The notes: generated from the sequence alone by a model not told the origin. A stretch of DNA of 64,000 nt from JAICYJ01 sp963766445 (GCA_963766445.1 CAVXZW010000021.1:61068-125067); one strand, 5' to 3'. Positions 33,000 to 45,565 are shown, numbered from the stretch's first letter. Numbers and translations: made by a program.

Positions 33000-33975
33000 G
33001 TGCGGGTCGTGATCGCGCCGGACAAGCTGAAGGGCACCTACAGCGCCGATCGAGGCGGCGCAGGCGCTGGCGCGGGGATGGGGGGCGCGCAGGCAGGACG
33101 ATCTGCGGCTGGTTCCGCTGGCCGACGGCGGCGAGGGCACGGCAGCGGCGCTGCTGGCGGCGCGCGGCGGCACGTGGCGGGCGGCGCCGGCGCACGACGC
33201 GCGCGGCCGTCCGGTCGAGGCCCGGTACGCGGATCTGGGCGGCGGACAGGCGGCGCTGGACGTGGCCGAGGCCTGCGGCATGTGGCGGGTTGCCGACCTG
33301 GCGCCGGATCCGCTCGAGGCGACGTCGCTGGGTGCGGGCGAGCTGATCGGCCGGGCGATCGCGGATGGCAGCACGCGGATCGTCGTCGGCGTCGGCGGCA
33401 CCGCCACCACCGACGGCGGCGCCGGTCTGCGGCGGGCGCTGGGGAGCGTGCCGGAGGGCGTGTCGCTGGTGGCGGCGCTGGACGTGGACAACCCGCTGCT
33501 GGGCCGCGGCCGGGGCGGCCGCGGTGTACGGGCCGCAGAAGGGCGCGAGCCCGCAGCAGGTGGCCGAGCTGGAGCGGCGTCTGGCCGCCCTGGAGCTGGC
33601 ATCGGCGGGCCGGCCCGGCGCCGGTGCCGGCGGCGGCATCGGCGCGATGCTGATGGAGCTGGGAGCCGAGGCGGTACCGGGCGCCCGGCTGGTGCTGGAC
33701 GAGGTCGGCTTCGACCGATCCCTGGCCGGGGCCGATCTCTGCATCACCGGCGAGGGCAGGATCGACGGCCAGACGCTGCGCGGCAAGGTGGTGTCGGCGG
33801 TGGCGGAGCGCTGCCGCAGCGCCGGCGTGGCCTGCATCGCCGTGGGCGGCATCGTCGAACCGGAGCGCGGCCGCACGCGCTCGCGGAGCTGGGCGCCGAC
33901 ACGCTGCAGCAGGGCGACCTCGAGGCGGCCGGCGCCGAGCTGGCCGCGAGGCTACTGCGCGGTGGCCGGCTGTGA
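33000..33975 (+). CDS. Glycerate kinase (about three frameshifts)
   Basis: About 324 residues when joined. It starts VVIAPDKLKGTYSA and continues in other frames with RLVPLADGGEGTAAALL, ALDVAEACGMWRV and TRIVVGVGGTATTDGGAGL. The later segments are AAVYGPQKGASPQQV and ADLCITGEGRIDGQTLRGKV, ending with the LAELGADTLQQGDLEAAG-type segment. These are the motifs of the GarK/GlxK glycerate 2-kinase family. Breaks lie near 33045, 33520 and 33875. It follows modC by 10 nt but has no obvious link to molybdate. Confidence 0.88.
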
Positions 33976-34893
33976 GGCCGGAGCCGGCAGCGTGAACCCG
34001 CCCATCTTCTCCAGCACCGCGATCCGGTCTTCCAGCGGCGGGTGCGTGTCGAACATCCCGCCCAGGCTGGAGCGCAGCCCCTTGTGGTCGCGGAGCGGCG
34101 ACTCGATGTAGAGGTGCGCCGTGGCACGCGTGACCGTGTGCAGCGGCTGCGTGTCGTCGCGCAGCGCGGCCAGCGCCATCGCCAGGCCCTCGGCGTCGCC
34201 CGTGATCTCGACGGCGCTGGCGTCGGCCAGGTACTCGCGGCGGCGCGACAGCGACATCTGCAGCAGCGTCGCTCCGACCGGTGCCAGCACCGCCGCCACC
34301 AGGCCCGCGATCACGCCGATCGCGCCCAGGCCGCCCTCACGCTCGTCGCTGCCGCCGCCGAAGATCGTGATCCGCATCAGCAGGTCGGAGGCCAGCGCGA
34401 TCACGCCCACCAGCACCGCGGCCAGGCTCATCAGCCGCACGTCGCGGTTTCGGATGTGCGACACCTCGTGCGCCAGCACGCCCTCCAGCTCGCGCTTGTC
34501 CATGATCTTGGCCAGGCCGGTGGTGACGGCGACGTACGCGTGGTCGGGGTCACGTCCGGCCGCGAACGCGTTGGGCGAGGGGTCGTCGATCATGTACAGG
34601 TCGGGAGTCTTGGCCAGGCCGGCAGCGATGCCCACGTTCTCGAGCGCCCGGTACAGCTCCGGCTGCTGCTCCTTGGTGACCTTGTGGGCGCCGGATGCGG
34701 CGGCGATCATCGCACCCGCCGCGAACCACGAGACGATGCCGTAGACGATCGCGATGATGCCGATGAACCCGGCCACGCCGGGCTGGTAGGCGAAGTAGAC
34801 GGCGGCGGCGAAGATGCCCACCAGGATCGCGAACCCGAACAGCACGAACGTCGTGCGCACCCGGTTCGCGCGGATCTGCTGCTGCAGCGTCAT
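33952..34893 (-). CDS. htpX: Membrane zinc protease HtpX homolog
   Basis: 313 residues from ATG 34893. Two N-terminal membrane helices (FVLFGFAILVGIFAAAVYF and VAGFIGIIAIVYGIVSWF) precede the M48 motif EGVLAHEVSHIRNRD (HExxH), with two further helices and the Glu ligand in REYLADASAVEITG. HtpX removes damaged membrane proteins. It follows lemA in one unit, a common pairing. Complete; the 3' end overlaps the glycerate kinase end (convergent). Confidence 0.93.
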   Translation of the reverse strand: MTLQQQIRANRVRTTFVLFGFAILVGIFAAAVYFAYQPGVAGFIGIIAIVYGIVSWFAAGAMIAAASGAHKVTKEQQPELYRALENVGIAAGLAKTPDLYMIDDPSPNAFAAGRDPDHAYVAVTTGLAKIMDKRELEGVLAHEVSHIRNRDVRLMSLAAVLVGVIALASDLLMRITIFGGGSDEREGGLGAIGVIAGLVAAVLAPVGATLLQMSLSRRREYLADASAVEITGDAEGLAMALAALRDDTQPLHTVTRATAHLYIESPLRDHKGLRSSLGGMFDTHPPLEDRIAVLEKMGGFTLPAPASQPATAQ

Positions 34894-34894
34894 G

Positions 34895-35450
34895 TCACAC
34901 CGAGACGGCGACGGGGGCGCGGTCGCCGTCGTCGTCGAGCCGGAAGAACTCGCGCGGGCTGAAACCGAAGGTGCCGGCGAACAGCGCTGGCGGGGAACGT
35001 CTGCTGCCCGGTGTTGTAGGCCTGCACCACGGTGTTGTAGTACCGGCGCGCGGCCGCGATCTTGTCCTCGGTGTCGGTCAGCTCGTCCTGCAGCCGCTTG
35101 AAGTTCTCGCTCGCCCGCAGCTGCGGGTAGGCCTCGGCGACGGCGAACAGCCGGCCCAGCGCCGCCCCCGTCTTGCCGGCCGCATCGGCCGCGCCGGCCA
35201 CCCCCTGCGCCGACAGCGTGCTGGCCCGGGCCTGGGCCAGCTCCTCGAACAGGCCCGACTCGTGCGCCGCGTACGCCTTGACCGACTCCACCAGGTTGGG
35301 GATCAGGTCGGCGCGCCGCTTCAGCTGGATGTCGATCCCCGAGAAGCCCTGGTCGGTCTCGTTGCGCAGCCGCACCAGCCGGTTGTAGGTGTACATCAGC
35401 CACCCCAGCACCAGCACGACCAGCACGATGATGATGATCACGACGATCAC
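34895..35450 (-). CDS. lemA: LemA family membrane protein (one frameshift)
   Basis: 184 residues corrected. An N-terminal membrane helix (VVIIIIVLVVLVLGWLMY) is followed by the LemA coiled-coil core NRLVRLRNETDQGFSGIDIQLKRRADLIPNLVESVKAYA and ARRYYNTVVQAYNTGQQTFPA. One inserted base near 34985 hides the conserved end LFAGTFGFSPREFFRLDD, which stops at 34895 next to the htpX ATG. Function is not established; it is often linked to HtpX-type proteases. Confidence 0.9.
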
Positions 35451-35526
35451 GAACAGAAGCCTACCGGGCCGGCGCGACTACAATGGTGATACCAGAAACG
35501 GTTGAATTCCAGGCGGGGGTGCGCAG

Positions 35527-36597
35527 ATGGCTGTCACAAGCGGTTCGCAGATCGAGCAGTTGCTGGGCGACGAGGCGGAGGCGCTGCTGACGTACCAGGC
35601 GCACGGCATCGACAAGGGCCAGCTGCACCTGCCCGGGCCCGACTTCATCGACCGGGTGTGGATGGACTCCGACCGGCCGGTGCCGGTGCTCCGCAACCTC
35701 GGCCAGCTGTTCGCGACCGGCCGGCTGGGCGGCAGCGGGTACCTGTCGATCCTGCCCGTCGACCAGGGCATCGAGCACTCGGCCGCGGCCTCCTTCGCCA
35801 AGAACCCCGCCTACTTCGACCCGCGCAACCTGGTCGAGCTGGCCATCGAGGGCGGCTGCAACGCCATCGCCACCACCTTCGGCGTGCTGGGCATGGAGGC
35901 GCGCCGCTACGCGCACCGCATCCCGTTCATCGTCAAGCTCAACCACAACCAGCTGATGACCTATCCCAACGAGTTCGACCAGATCATGTTCGGCTCGGTG
36001 CGCCAGGCCTACGAGCTGGGCGCGATCGGCGTCGGCGCGACGGTCTACTTCGGCTCGGAGCAGTCCAGCCGCCAGATCATCGAGGTCTCGGAGGCCTTCG
36101 AGGAGGCGCACGCGCTGGGCATGTTCACGGTGCTGTGGTGCTACCTGCGCAACTCGGCCTTCAAGACCGAGAACGGCGACTACGCCGTATCGGCCGATCT
36201 CACCGGCCAGGCCAACCACCTCGGCGTCACGATCCAGGCCGACATCATCAAGCAGAAGCAGCCGGAGCGAAACGGCGGCTACCTGGCGTTCAAGGGCTAC
36301 GGCAAGACCGATCCGCTGGTCTACGACAAGCTCACCACCGACAACCCGATCGACATGACGCGCTGGCAGGTCGTGAACACCTACATGGGCCGGGTGCCGC
36401 TGATCAACTCCGGCGGCGAGTCGGCCGGCGCCTCCGACCTGGCCCAGGCGGTGCGCACGGCCGTGATCAACAAGCGCGCCGGTGGCTCAGGGCTGATCGT
36501 CGGCCGCAAGGCTTTCCAGCGGCCGCTGGCGGATGGCGTGGCACTGCTGAACATGGTCCAGGACGTCTACCTGGACGAGTCGATCACGCCGGCGTAG
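35527..36597 (+). CDS. fbaB: Class I fructose-bisphosphate aldolase (FbaB/DhnA type)
   Basis: 356 residues, complete. Schiff-base-forming aldolase of glycolysis and gluconeogenesis. Motifs are LSILPVDQGIEHSAAASF, FIVKLNHNQLMTYPN, GVGATVYFGSEQSSRQI, the lysine region GVTIQADIIKQKQPE, and LINSGGESAGASDL. A TACAAT -10 at about 35479 and a GGCGGGGG ribosome site suggest a normal leadered mRNA. Convergent with, and overlapping by 14 nt, the ROK kinase gene. Confidence 0.93.
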   Translation: MAVTSGSQIEQLLGDEAEALLTYQAHGIDKGQLHLPGPDFIDRVWMDSDRPVPVLRNLGQLFATGRLGGSGYLSILPVDQGIEHSAAASFAKNPAYFDPRNLVELAIEGGCNAIATTFGVLGMEARRYAHRIPFIVKLNHNQLMTYPNEFDQIMFGSVRQAYELGAIGVGATVYFGSEQSSRQIIEVSEAFEEAHALGMFTVLWCYLRNSAFKTENGDYAVSADLTGQANHLGVTIQADIIKQKQPERNGGYLAFKGYGKTDPLVYDKLTTDNPIDMTRWQVVNTYMGRVPLINSGGESAGASDLAQAVRTAVINKRAGGSGLIVGRKAFQRPLADGVALLNMVQDVYLDESITPA

Positions 36598-37565
36598 TCT
36601 CGGAGGCATCAACCAGCATGGCTGCGCCGATCGCGCCGCCGAGGTCGCCGAGCGCGGCGACGACCACCTGCGGCGGGTCGTCGTCGACGAACAGGTGCGG
36701 CAGCATCTGCTCGCGGATCCTCGCCACGTAGGGCTCGCCCAGCCGTGACCCGAGGCCTCCGCCTATCACCACCGCGTCGAAGTCGATCAGGTTCACGGCG
36801 GAGGCGATGCCCGCGGCGAGCGCGGCGATGGCCCGCTCTATCAGCTCCTCGGCCATCGTGTCCCCGTCCTCCAATGCACGTGCCCAGACGCCGCTCGAGA
36901 GCGTGTCGCGCTCGCGCCGCTCCATGATCTTGAACAGGTCCGGTGTGGCGGCCCTTCTCGTGCAGCCCCTGGGCGTGCAACTCCATCGCCTTGCGGCCGG
37001 CGTAGGCCTCGACGCAGCCGTTGCGGCCGCACGTGCAGCGCGCGCCGTTCAGCTTCACGACCGTGTGGCCGAACTCGCCGGCAGCACCTCGTCCCACCCA
37101 GGGCTCGTGGTTGAGGATGATGCCGCTGCCGACGCCGGTGCCCCAGAACACGCCCAGCAGCGATGCGTGTCCCCGCCCCGCTCCCAGCCGGGCCTCCGCC
37201 AGGGTGGCGACGTCCACATCGTTGCCCAGCCGCACGCGCACTCCGCCCAGCGGCCCGCCGACGGCGTTGGCCAACGGGAAGCTGCCCGTCCAGTCGGGGG
37301 TGACGTTGCGGGCCTGGGTGACGGTGCCGGCCTCGTCATCGGCCACGCCGGGCGAGCCGATGCCGATGCCCTCGAGCCGGCTTGCCTCGGCGCCGGCTCC
37401 CTCCAGCGCCTCACGGATCGCCGCAACGATGCCGTCGGCGACCCCCTGCGGTCCGCTGTCCTTGGGAGTGGGGTGGCGGGCCTGCCCCAGCACGGTGTGC
37501 TGGTCGTCGGTCACCACGGACTGGATCTTGGTGCCGCCCAGGTCGACACCGGCGCGCAGAGGCAT
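36584..37565 (-). CDS. ROK-family sugar kinase, probably glucokinase (one frameshift)
   Basis: 326 residues corrected. The ATP-binding N-terminus RAGVDLGGTKIQSVV is followed by VGRGAAGEFGHTVVKL and the ROK zinc motif CTCGRNGCVEAYAG. After a break near 36945 the sequence continues MERRERDTLSSGVW, NLIDFDAVVIGGGLGSRLG and PQVVVAALGDLGGAIGAAML. Glucose phosphorylation is the likely role beside aldolase and pentose-phosphate genes. The length is one over a multiple of three. Confidence 0.88.
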
Positions 37566-37685
37566 AAGCTGGACTCCCTTCGGGGAACCTCAATCTAGCT
37601 GACCGCTCGCCGTCCCAGACGTTGCGGGGGCCGGTGATAACGTCTCACCGCCAGCCGTTTTTGAGACCTCCGAAGGAGCGTGCGC

Positions 37686-39671
<1,986 letters not shown>

Positions 39672-39675
<4 letters not shown>

Positions 39676-40769
39676 CCAGGCTGCATGAGCTCGCGGCCGC
39701 GGGCACCAGCCCGTGGCTCGACAACATCCGCCGGAGCTGGCTCAGCTCGGGCACGTTCCGGCAGTGGGTGGACGACGGGGTGGTGGGGGTCACCTCAAAC
39801 CCGACCATCTTCCAGAAGGCGATCGCCGACTCCGACGACTACGACGAGGCGCTCGCGGCCGCCGCGGCGCCGGGCAAGGATCCCGGAGACGTCTTCTTCG
39901 AGCTGGCGATCGCCGACGTCCAGGAGGCGGCCGACCAGCTGCGCGGCGTGTACGACGCCACCGGCCACCTGGACGGCTTCGTCTCGTTCGAGCTGCCGCC
40001 GTCGATGGCCAACGACACGGCCGCCTCGACCAGGGCGACGCCGGAGTTCTGGGGGCGGATCGACCGGCCCAACATCTTCATCAAGATCCCGGGGACGGCC
40101 GAGGGCGTGCCCGCCATCGAGGAGTCGATCGCCGCCGGCATCAACATCAACGTGACGCTGCTGTTCTCGCTGGCCAACTACGAGGCCATCCACTGGGCCT
40201 TCATCCGCGGGCTGGAGCGACGGGTGCAGCAGGGGCAGCCGATCGACGACGTGCACTCCGTGGCCAGCTTCTTCGTCTCGCGGGTGGACACGGCGGTCGA
40301 TGCGATCCTGCCCGAGGGATCGCCGCTGCGCGGAAAGGCGGCCATCGCCAACGCCAAGCTCGCCTATCAGCGCTACCTCGAGATCAAGGCGGACGATCGC
40401 TGGCAGGCACTGGCCGCACACGGCGCTCGCGTGCAGCGGCCGCTGTGGGCCTCCACCGGCACCAAGAACCCAGCCTACTCGGATGTTCTCTACATCGACA
40501 ACCTGATCGGGCCCGAGTGTGTGAACACGATGCCGGATCCGACCATCGCCGCGTTCCTCGACCACGGGGTGGTGGAGCGCACGGTCGACAGGGATGTCGA
40601 CCAGGCCCGCCGCGAGCTCGAGCGGCTGCATGAGGCCGGCATCGATCTCGACGACGTCACCCGCCGGCTGGAGCTGGACGGCGTCAGGTCGTTCTCGGAC
40701 TCGTTCGACTCGCTGGTGGGGACGCTGCGGGAGCGGCTCGACCGGATCGGTGCCCGCGGCGCGGCCTGA
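39672..40769 (+). CDS. tal: Transaldolase
   Basis: 365 residues, complete. Transfers a dihydroxyacetone unit between sugar phosphates. The N-terminus SPWLDNIRRSWLSSGTFRQWVDDGVVGVTSNPTIFQKAI is typical of TalB-like actinobacterial enzymes. The Schiff-base lysine is in NIFIKIPGTAEG, and LLFSLANYEAI and RPLWASTGTKNPAYSD complete the barrel. ATG 39672 overlaps the tkt stop. Confidence 0.95.
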
Positions 40770-40803
40770 GCGCCCGCCGGCGTGCGATACCAAGGAAGGT
40801 GAC

Positions 40804-41700
40804 ATGGAACTGGCAATGATCGGCCTCGGCCGGATGGGCGGAAACATGGCGCACCGCCTCTCCGATGCCGGCCACACGGTGGTGGGCTGGACGCGCAGCG
40901 GCGACGAGTCGCTGGAAAAGCAGTACGGGATCAGCTGGGCGGGGACGCTCGAGGGCGCCGTGGCCGGCCTCAAGCAGCGCCCGCGGGTGGTCTGGCTGAT
41001 GATCCCGGCCGGTCCCCCGACGTCGGCCACGGTCACGCAGCTGACCGGGCTGCTGGAGGCGGGCGACATCGTTGTCGACGGCGGCAACTCGAACTTCCGC
41101 GACTCCCAGCAGCACGCGGCGACGCTGGCGGAGCACGGCATCGAGTTCATCGACTGCGGTACCTCCGGTGGCGTCTGGGGCTACGCCAACGGCTACTGCC
41201 TGATGATGGGTGGAAGCGATGCGGCGGTGGCCACGCTGGCGCCTGCCTTCGAGACGCTGGCGCCGCCCGACGGCTGGCTGCACACCGGGGCGGTCGGGTC
41301 CGGGCACTTCACGAAGATGGTGCACAACGGCATCGAGTACGGGCTGATGCAGGCCTACGGCGAGGGCTTCGAGATCCTCGAGAAGAGCGAGTTCGATCTC
41401 GACCTGCCCGCCACCGCCGAGGTCTGGCGGCACAGCTCGGTGATCCAGTCGTGGCTGCTCGACCTGCTGGCGCGGGCGCTGGCCGAGGATCCCAAGCTGG
41501 AGCACATCAAGGGCTACGTGGACGACTCCGGCGAGGGCCGCTGGACGGTGATGGAGGCGATCAACGAGAGCGTGGCCGCCCCCGCCATCGCGATCGCGCT
41601 GATGGCGCGCTTCACGTCCCGCGACCCCGATCCGTTTGCGATGAAGGCGATCGCGGCGCTGCGCAACCAGTTCGGCGGACACGCAGTGGTGCGCGAGTGA
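40804..41700 (+). CDS. gnd: 6-phosphogluconate dehydrogenase, short (decarboxylating, YqeC/GndA type)
   Basis: 298 residues, complete. N-terminal Rossmann motif MIGLGRMGGNMAHRL, then IVVDGGNSNFRDSQQ, FIDCGTSGGVWGYANGYCLMMGG, the catalytic lysine segment SGHFTKMVHNGIEYGLMQAYGEG, and GRWTVMEAINESV. The short class, about 300 residues, often prefers NAD+. A clear AGGAAGG ribosome site precedes ATG 40804. Its presence between tal and zwf completes the oxidative branch within the operon. Confidence 0.94.
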   Translation: MELAMIGLGRMGGNMAHRLSDAGHTVVGWTRSGDESLEKQYGISWAGTLEGAVAGLKQRPRVVWLMIPAGPPTSATVTQLTGLLEAGDIVVDGGNSNFRDSQQHAATLAEHGIEFIDCGTSGGVWGYANGYCLMMGGSDAAVATLAPAFETLAPPDGWLHTGAVGSGHFTKMVHNGIEYGLMQAYGEGFEILEKSEFDLDLPATAEVWRHSSVIQSWLLDLLARALAEDPKLEHIKGYVDDSGEGRWTVMEAINESVAAPAIAIALMARFTSRDPDPFAMKAIAALRNQFGGHAVVRE

Positions 41701-43215
41701 GCCGACGCGCACGGCCGCGAGGACAACCCGCTGCGTGAGGGCCTGCGGGTCGGCGGAGCCAGCGAGCCGGCGCTGTTCACGATCTTCGGCGCGACCGGCG
41801 ACCTGGCTCAGCGAAAGCTGCTGCCGGCCATCTACAACCTGGCCAAGCGGGGCCTGCTGCCGCCCCGCTTCGGGGTGGTCGGCTACGCGCGCACCGACAT
41901 GGGCGACGAGGCCTTTCGCCGCTTCGCCAAGGCCGCGATCGAGGCCCACTCGCGCACGCCCATCGACGAGCGCTTCTGGCCGGCGTTCGCCTCGATGCTG
42001 CACTACCACGCCGGCGGCTTCGACGATTCGTCGCACTTCCATGCGCTGGCCCGGACGATCGAGGGGCTGGACGAGCAGATCGGCGGCGGCGCCCACCGCG
42101 TGTTCTACCTGTCCACGCCGTCCAGCTTCTTCCCCGTGATCGTGAAGGGCCTGGGAGCGGCCAAGCTGAACCGGCCCACCGACCTCGTCCGGGTCGTGAT
42201 CGAGAAGCCGTTCGGCCACGACCTGCAGAGCGCGCGCGCTCTGGCCGAGACCGTGCACCGCTCGTTCCACGAGCGGCAGGTCTACCGGATCGACCACTAC
42301 CTGGGCAAGGAGACCGTCCAGAACATCTATGCCTTCCGGTTCGCCAACGCCATCTTCGAGCCGATCTGGAGCAACTCGTACGTCGACCACGTGCAGATCA
42401 CGGTGGCCGAGTCGCTGGGCGTCGAGCACCGGGCCGCCTTCTACGAGGAGACCGGCGTCGTCCGCGACATCGTCCAGAACCACCTGCTGCAGGTGATGGC
42501 GCTGGTGGCGATGGAGCCGCCCGCCGCCTTCGAGCCGGAGTCCGTGCGCGACGAGAAGGCGAAGGCGCTGCGGGCGACGCGGCCGATGGTGTTCTCGGAC
42601 TCGGTGCGCGGCCAGTACGGCAGCGGCTACGTGGCCGGCGAGGAGGTGCTCGACTACCACCAGGAGCCGAACGTGCCGGCCGACTCGAACACGCCCACGT
42701 ACATCGCCGCCAAGCTCGAGATCGACAACTGGCGCTGGGCCGGGACGCCCTTCTACATCCGCTCCGGAAAGCGCCTGGCCAAGCGCGTGACCGAGGTGGC
42801 CGTGCAGTTCAAGCGGCCGCCGCACCTGCCGTTCTCGCGCGAGGCGGCGGAGCATCTCGAGGCCAACTCGCTGGTGCTGCGGATCCAGCCCGACGAGGGC
42901 ATCTCGCTGCGGTTCGGAGCCAAGGCGCCGACGCCGACGCTCTCGATCCGCAGCGTGAACATGGACTTCCAGTACGGCTCCTCGTTCCTGGCCGACGTGC
43001 CCGAGGCCTACGAGACGCTGCTGCTGGACGCGATCCGCGGCGACAGCACCCTGTTCACGCGGCAGGACAGCGTGGAGCGGTCATGGGAGATCTGCGATCC
43101 GCTGATCGAGCAGTGGCAGACCGGCCAGCCGCAGGCCTACGCGTCGGGCTCCTGGGGGCCGGACGCCGCCGACGAGCTGCTGGCACGCGACGGCCGGCGC
43201 TGGAGGCGGCCGTGA
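41697..43215 (+). CDS. zwf: Glucose-6-phosphate 1-dehydrogenase (start region frameshift)
   Basis: Motifs: IFGATGDLAQRKLLPAIYNLA (NADP-binding), the active site RIDHYLGKETVQNIYAFRFAN, and TPFYIRSGKRLAKRV. The conserved N-terminal DNPLREGLRVGG has no start codon in its own frame, only the gnd stop. GTG 41697 overlaps that stop in the same GTGA manner as neighbouring genes, and one inserted base near 41715 would join the two. The total length is one over a multiple of three, giving 505 residues. The stop overlaps opcA. Confidence 0.93.
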
Positions 43216-44125
43216 GCAGGCACCAGAGCGGGTGGATCGAGGTCAGCGAGGTGGAGCGCGCGCTGGCCGCGCTCCGCGCCGGCGAGGGGCATCCCAGCGT
43301 GCGGGCGACCACGCTCAACCTGGTGGTGCGCTGCGGCAACGCCGAGCACCTCAAGATCGCCAACCGCGTGCTCGACCGGATCGGCTCCAGCCGCCCGTTG
43401 CGCGCGATGATCGTGATGCCGGCCACGGGCACCCCGCGCGCACGCGTCTCCAGCGACAGCGGCAGCGACACCGGCGCGGGGTGTTCAACGAGCTGGTCGA
43501 GCTGCGCGGCAACCGCGTCGCGCTGCCCAGCTCGGTGACGTCGCTGCTGGTGGCCGACCTGCCGGTGTTCCTGTGGTGGCAGGGCGAGCTCCCTCCGGAG
43601 GGAGACGCGGTGCTGGCCGAGATGATCGAGATGACGACGCGGATGATCGTCGACTCCGATCAGGCCGGCATCGACGCGGTTGCCCGCGTCGATGCGATGG
43701 CGACCGGGCTGGTCGACCTGGCCTGGGTGCGCACGGGTCCCTGGCGGGAGGCGATCGCGGCCCTGTTCGACGGACGCAGCCAGCGACGGCTGCTCGACCA
43801 TCTGGTCGCCGTCGAGGTGAACGGTCCCCGCAACCAGTCGGCGCTGCTGGCCGGGTGGCTGCGCTCGCGGCTGGGCCGGGAGGTGGGGCTGGACACGCGG
43901 CGGGCCGTCCGTGTCAACCGGGTGCGGCTGATCTGCGGCGACGAGTCGTTCCTGGTCGAGCGCTCCGGCCGAAACGAGCACGGCACCGCCAGCGGCCCGG
44001 GGCTGGCGCCGCGGACGGTGGCGTTGCCCAGCTCCGCCGTCGCACTGCTGCTGGCGGGCGAGCTCGACCGCCTGGGCGCCGAGCGGCCGTTCGAGGATGC
44101 GCTGGCGGAGGCGCAGGCGGCATGA
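43212..44125 (+). CDS. opcA: Glucose-6-phosphate dehydrogenase assembly protein OpcA (one frameshift)
   Basis: About 304 residues. OpcA activates Zwf in actinobacteria and cyanobacteria. The N-terminal VRATTLNLVVRCGNAEHLKIANRVLDRIG precedes a frame change near 43475. FNELVELRGNRVALPSSVTSLLVADLPVFLWWQGELP then follows, with FDGRSQRRLLDHLVAVEVNGPRNQSALLAGWLRSRLG near the C-terminus. GTG 43212 overlaps the zwf stop, and the opcA stop overlaps pgl, in the zwf-opcA-pgl order seen in corynebacteria. Confidence 0.92.
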
Positions 44126-44793
44126 ACGCGCGCGTGCTGCCCGACGCGGAGGCGCTGGCGCGGGCCGCGGCGGAGCTGGTGCTGGAGGCCGAGGCCGCTG
44201 CCGGCGAGCGATTTGCCATCTGCCTGACCGGTGGCTCCACGCCGCAGGCGACGCACCGGCTGCTGGCGTCCGACGAGTTCCGCGGCCGCGCCGACTGGTC
44301 GCGCTGGCACGTGTTCTTCGGGGACGAGCGGCGCGTGCCGCTGGACGATCCCCGGTCGAACTACTTCAACGCGCGCGAGTCGCTGCTCGACCACGTGCCG
44401 ATCCCCGCCGGCCAGATCCATCCCCTCACCGATGCCGACCAGTACGAGGGGCTGCTGCGCGCGTTCTTCGGCGAGGCACCGCGCTTCGACCTGCTGATGC
44501 TGGGGATGGGCGACGACGGGCACACGGCCTCGCTGTTCCCCGGGTCGGTGTCGCTGCTGGAGTCGGAGCGCTGGGTGATCGCGCCGCCCGACGTGGTGCA
44601 GGGCATGTCGCGGCTGACGCTGACGCTGCCCGCGCTGGACGCGGCCAGGCGCACCGTGTTCCTGGTCGCCGGCGCGGCCAAGGCCGACGCGATCCGGCGG
44701 ATCAGCGCGGGCGAGCAGCTGCCGGCGGGAATGGTGCAGGGCGCGGAGTGGCTGCTGGATGAGGCGGCGGCAAAGGGTCTGGCTTCAGACTGA
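44122..44793 (+). CDS. pgl: 6-phosphogluconolactonase
   Basis: 223 residues, complete. Hydrolyses 6-phosphogluconolactone from Zwf. SOL/DevB motifs: FAICLTGGSTPQATHRLLAS, WHVFFGDERRVPLDDPRSNYFNARESLLDHVPIP and LLMLGMGDDGHTASLFPGS. Last gene of the operon; ATG 44122 overlaps opcA. Confidence 0.94.
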   Translation: MNARVLPDAEALARAAAELVLEAEAAAGERFAICLTGGSTPQATHRLLASDEFRGRADWSRWHVFFGDERRVPLDDPRSNYFNARESLLDHVPIPAGQIHPLTDADQYEGLLRAFFGEAPRFDLLMLGMGDDGHTASLFPGSVSLLESERWVIAPPDVVQGMSRLTLTLPALDAARRTVFLVAGAAKADAIRRISAGEQLPAGMVQGAEWLLDEAAAKGLASD

Positions 44794-44814
44794 CCCTCGA
44801 CCGCAGGCGCGCGG

Positions 44815-45495
44815 CTATTCCCCGGGTGTGACTGCGTCCGTGAACTCGCGGAACTCGCCCGACGCCAGGTAGGCCACGCGCTCGCCGATGTCGACCGCGT
44901 TGTCCCCGATCCGCTCCATGCAGCGTGAGATCAGGATCGCGCGCAGGCCCGCCTCGCGCATCCGCTCGTCACCGCCCAGCGCCATGATCCGGCGCGACAG
45001 CTCGCGGTTCTCGGCGTTGATCACGGAGTCCATGATCACCAGCCGCTCAGCCCGCTCCACGTTCCGCTCGGCAAAGGCCGCCATCGCCTCGGTCGTCATC
45101 GCCTCCGCCTGGTCGCCCATCTTGCGGAACGACTCCAGCAGCTCCGATGCGATCACCAGCCCCAGCGTCAGCTTGGTCAGCTTGGCGATGTTGACGCACT
45201 GGTCGCCCATCCGCTCGAGGTGCAGGTTGACGTGCAGGACGGAGAGGATCAGGCGCAGGTCGGTTGCGACCGGCGTTTGCAGTGCCAGCATCCGCTCCAC
45301 GTCCTCCTCGATGCGCATGTAGGAGGCGTCGTTCTCGTCGTCCGCAGCGATCACCATGTCGGCCAGCTGCTCATCGCCGGCCATCAGCGCCTGCACCGAG
45401 CGATCGAGCGCCCGCACCACCAGGCGGCCGTGATTCTGCAGCTCCTCCTCGAGGAGGTCGAGCTGCTGCTGGAAGGATTGTCGCGTGCTTGGCAT
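44815..45495 (-). CDS. phoU: PhoU-family phosphate-uptake regulator (copy 1)
   Basis: 226 residues from ATG 45495. Two three-helix repeats carry the PhoU motifs: LRLILSVLHVNLHLERMGDQCVNIAKL in the first and RAILISRCMERIGDNAVDIGERVAYL in the second. PhoU restrains the Pst transporter and signalling when phosphate is plentiful. It is divergent from pstS, so the PHO-box region may control both. Complete. Confidence 0.93.
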   Translation of the reverse strand: MPSTRQSFQQQLDLLEEELQNHGRLVVRALDRSVQALMAGDEQLADMVIAADDENDASYMRIEEDVERMLALQTPVATDLRLILSVLHVNLHLERMGDQCVNIAKLTKLTLGLVIASELLESFRKMGDQAEAMTTEAMAAFAERNVERAERLVIMDSVINAENRELSRRIMALGGDERMREAGLRAILISRCMERIGDNAVDIGERVAYLASGEFREFTDAVTPGE

Positions 45496-45543
45496 GGGCG
45501 AGAGTCTGGCAGAACCATGCCCCGAGTGCCCCAACTCAAGCGC

Positions 45544-45565
45544 AGTTCACCGTATCTTCACCAAA
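45544..45565 (+). promoter_or_regulatory. PHO box (PhoP direct-repeat units)
   Basis: Two 11-bp units, GTTCACCGTAT (45544-45554) and CTTCACCAAAC (45555-45565), match the Streptomyces PhoP repeat GTTCACC-N4. They lie 80 bp upstream of pstS. This predicts phosphate-starvation induction by a PhoR-PhoP-type system, which is not in the window. Confidence 0.7.

Noticed and set aside
40804..43215. Possible Gnd-Zwf fusion: both read in the same frame separated by a single TGA, with no zwf start codon in frame
   Set aside because: GTG 41697 overlaps the gnd stop like the other junctions, and one inserted base near 41715 restores a 505-residue Zwf whose total length is one over a multiple of three, as for other broken genes.
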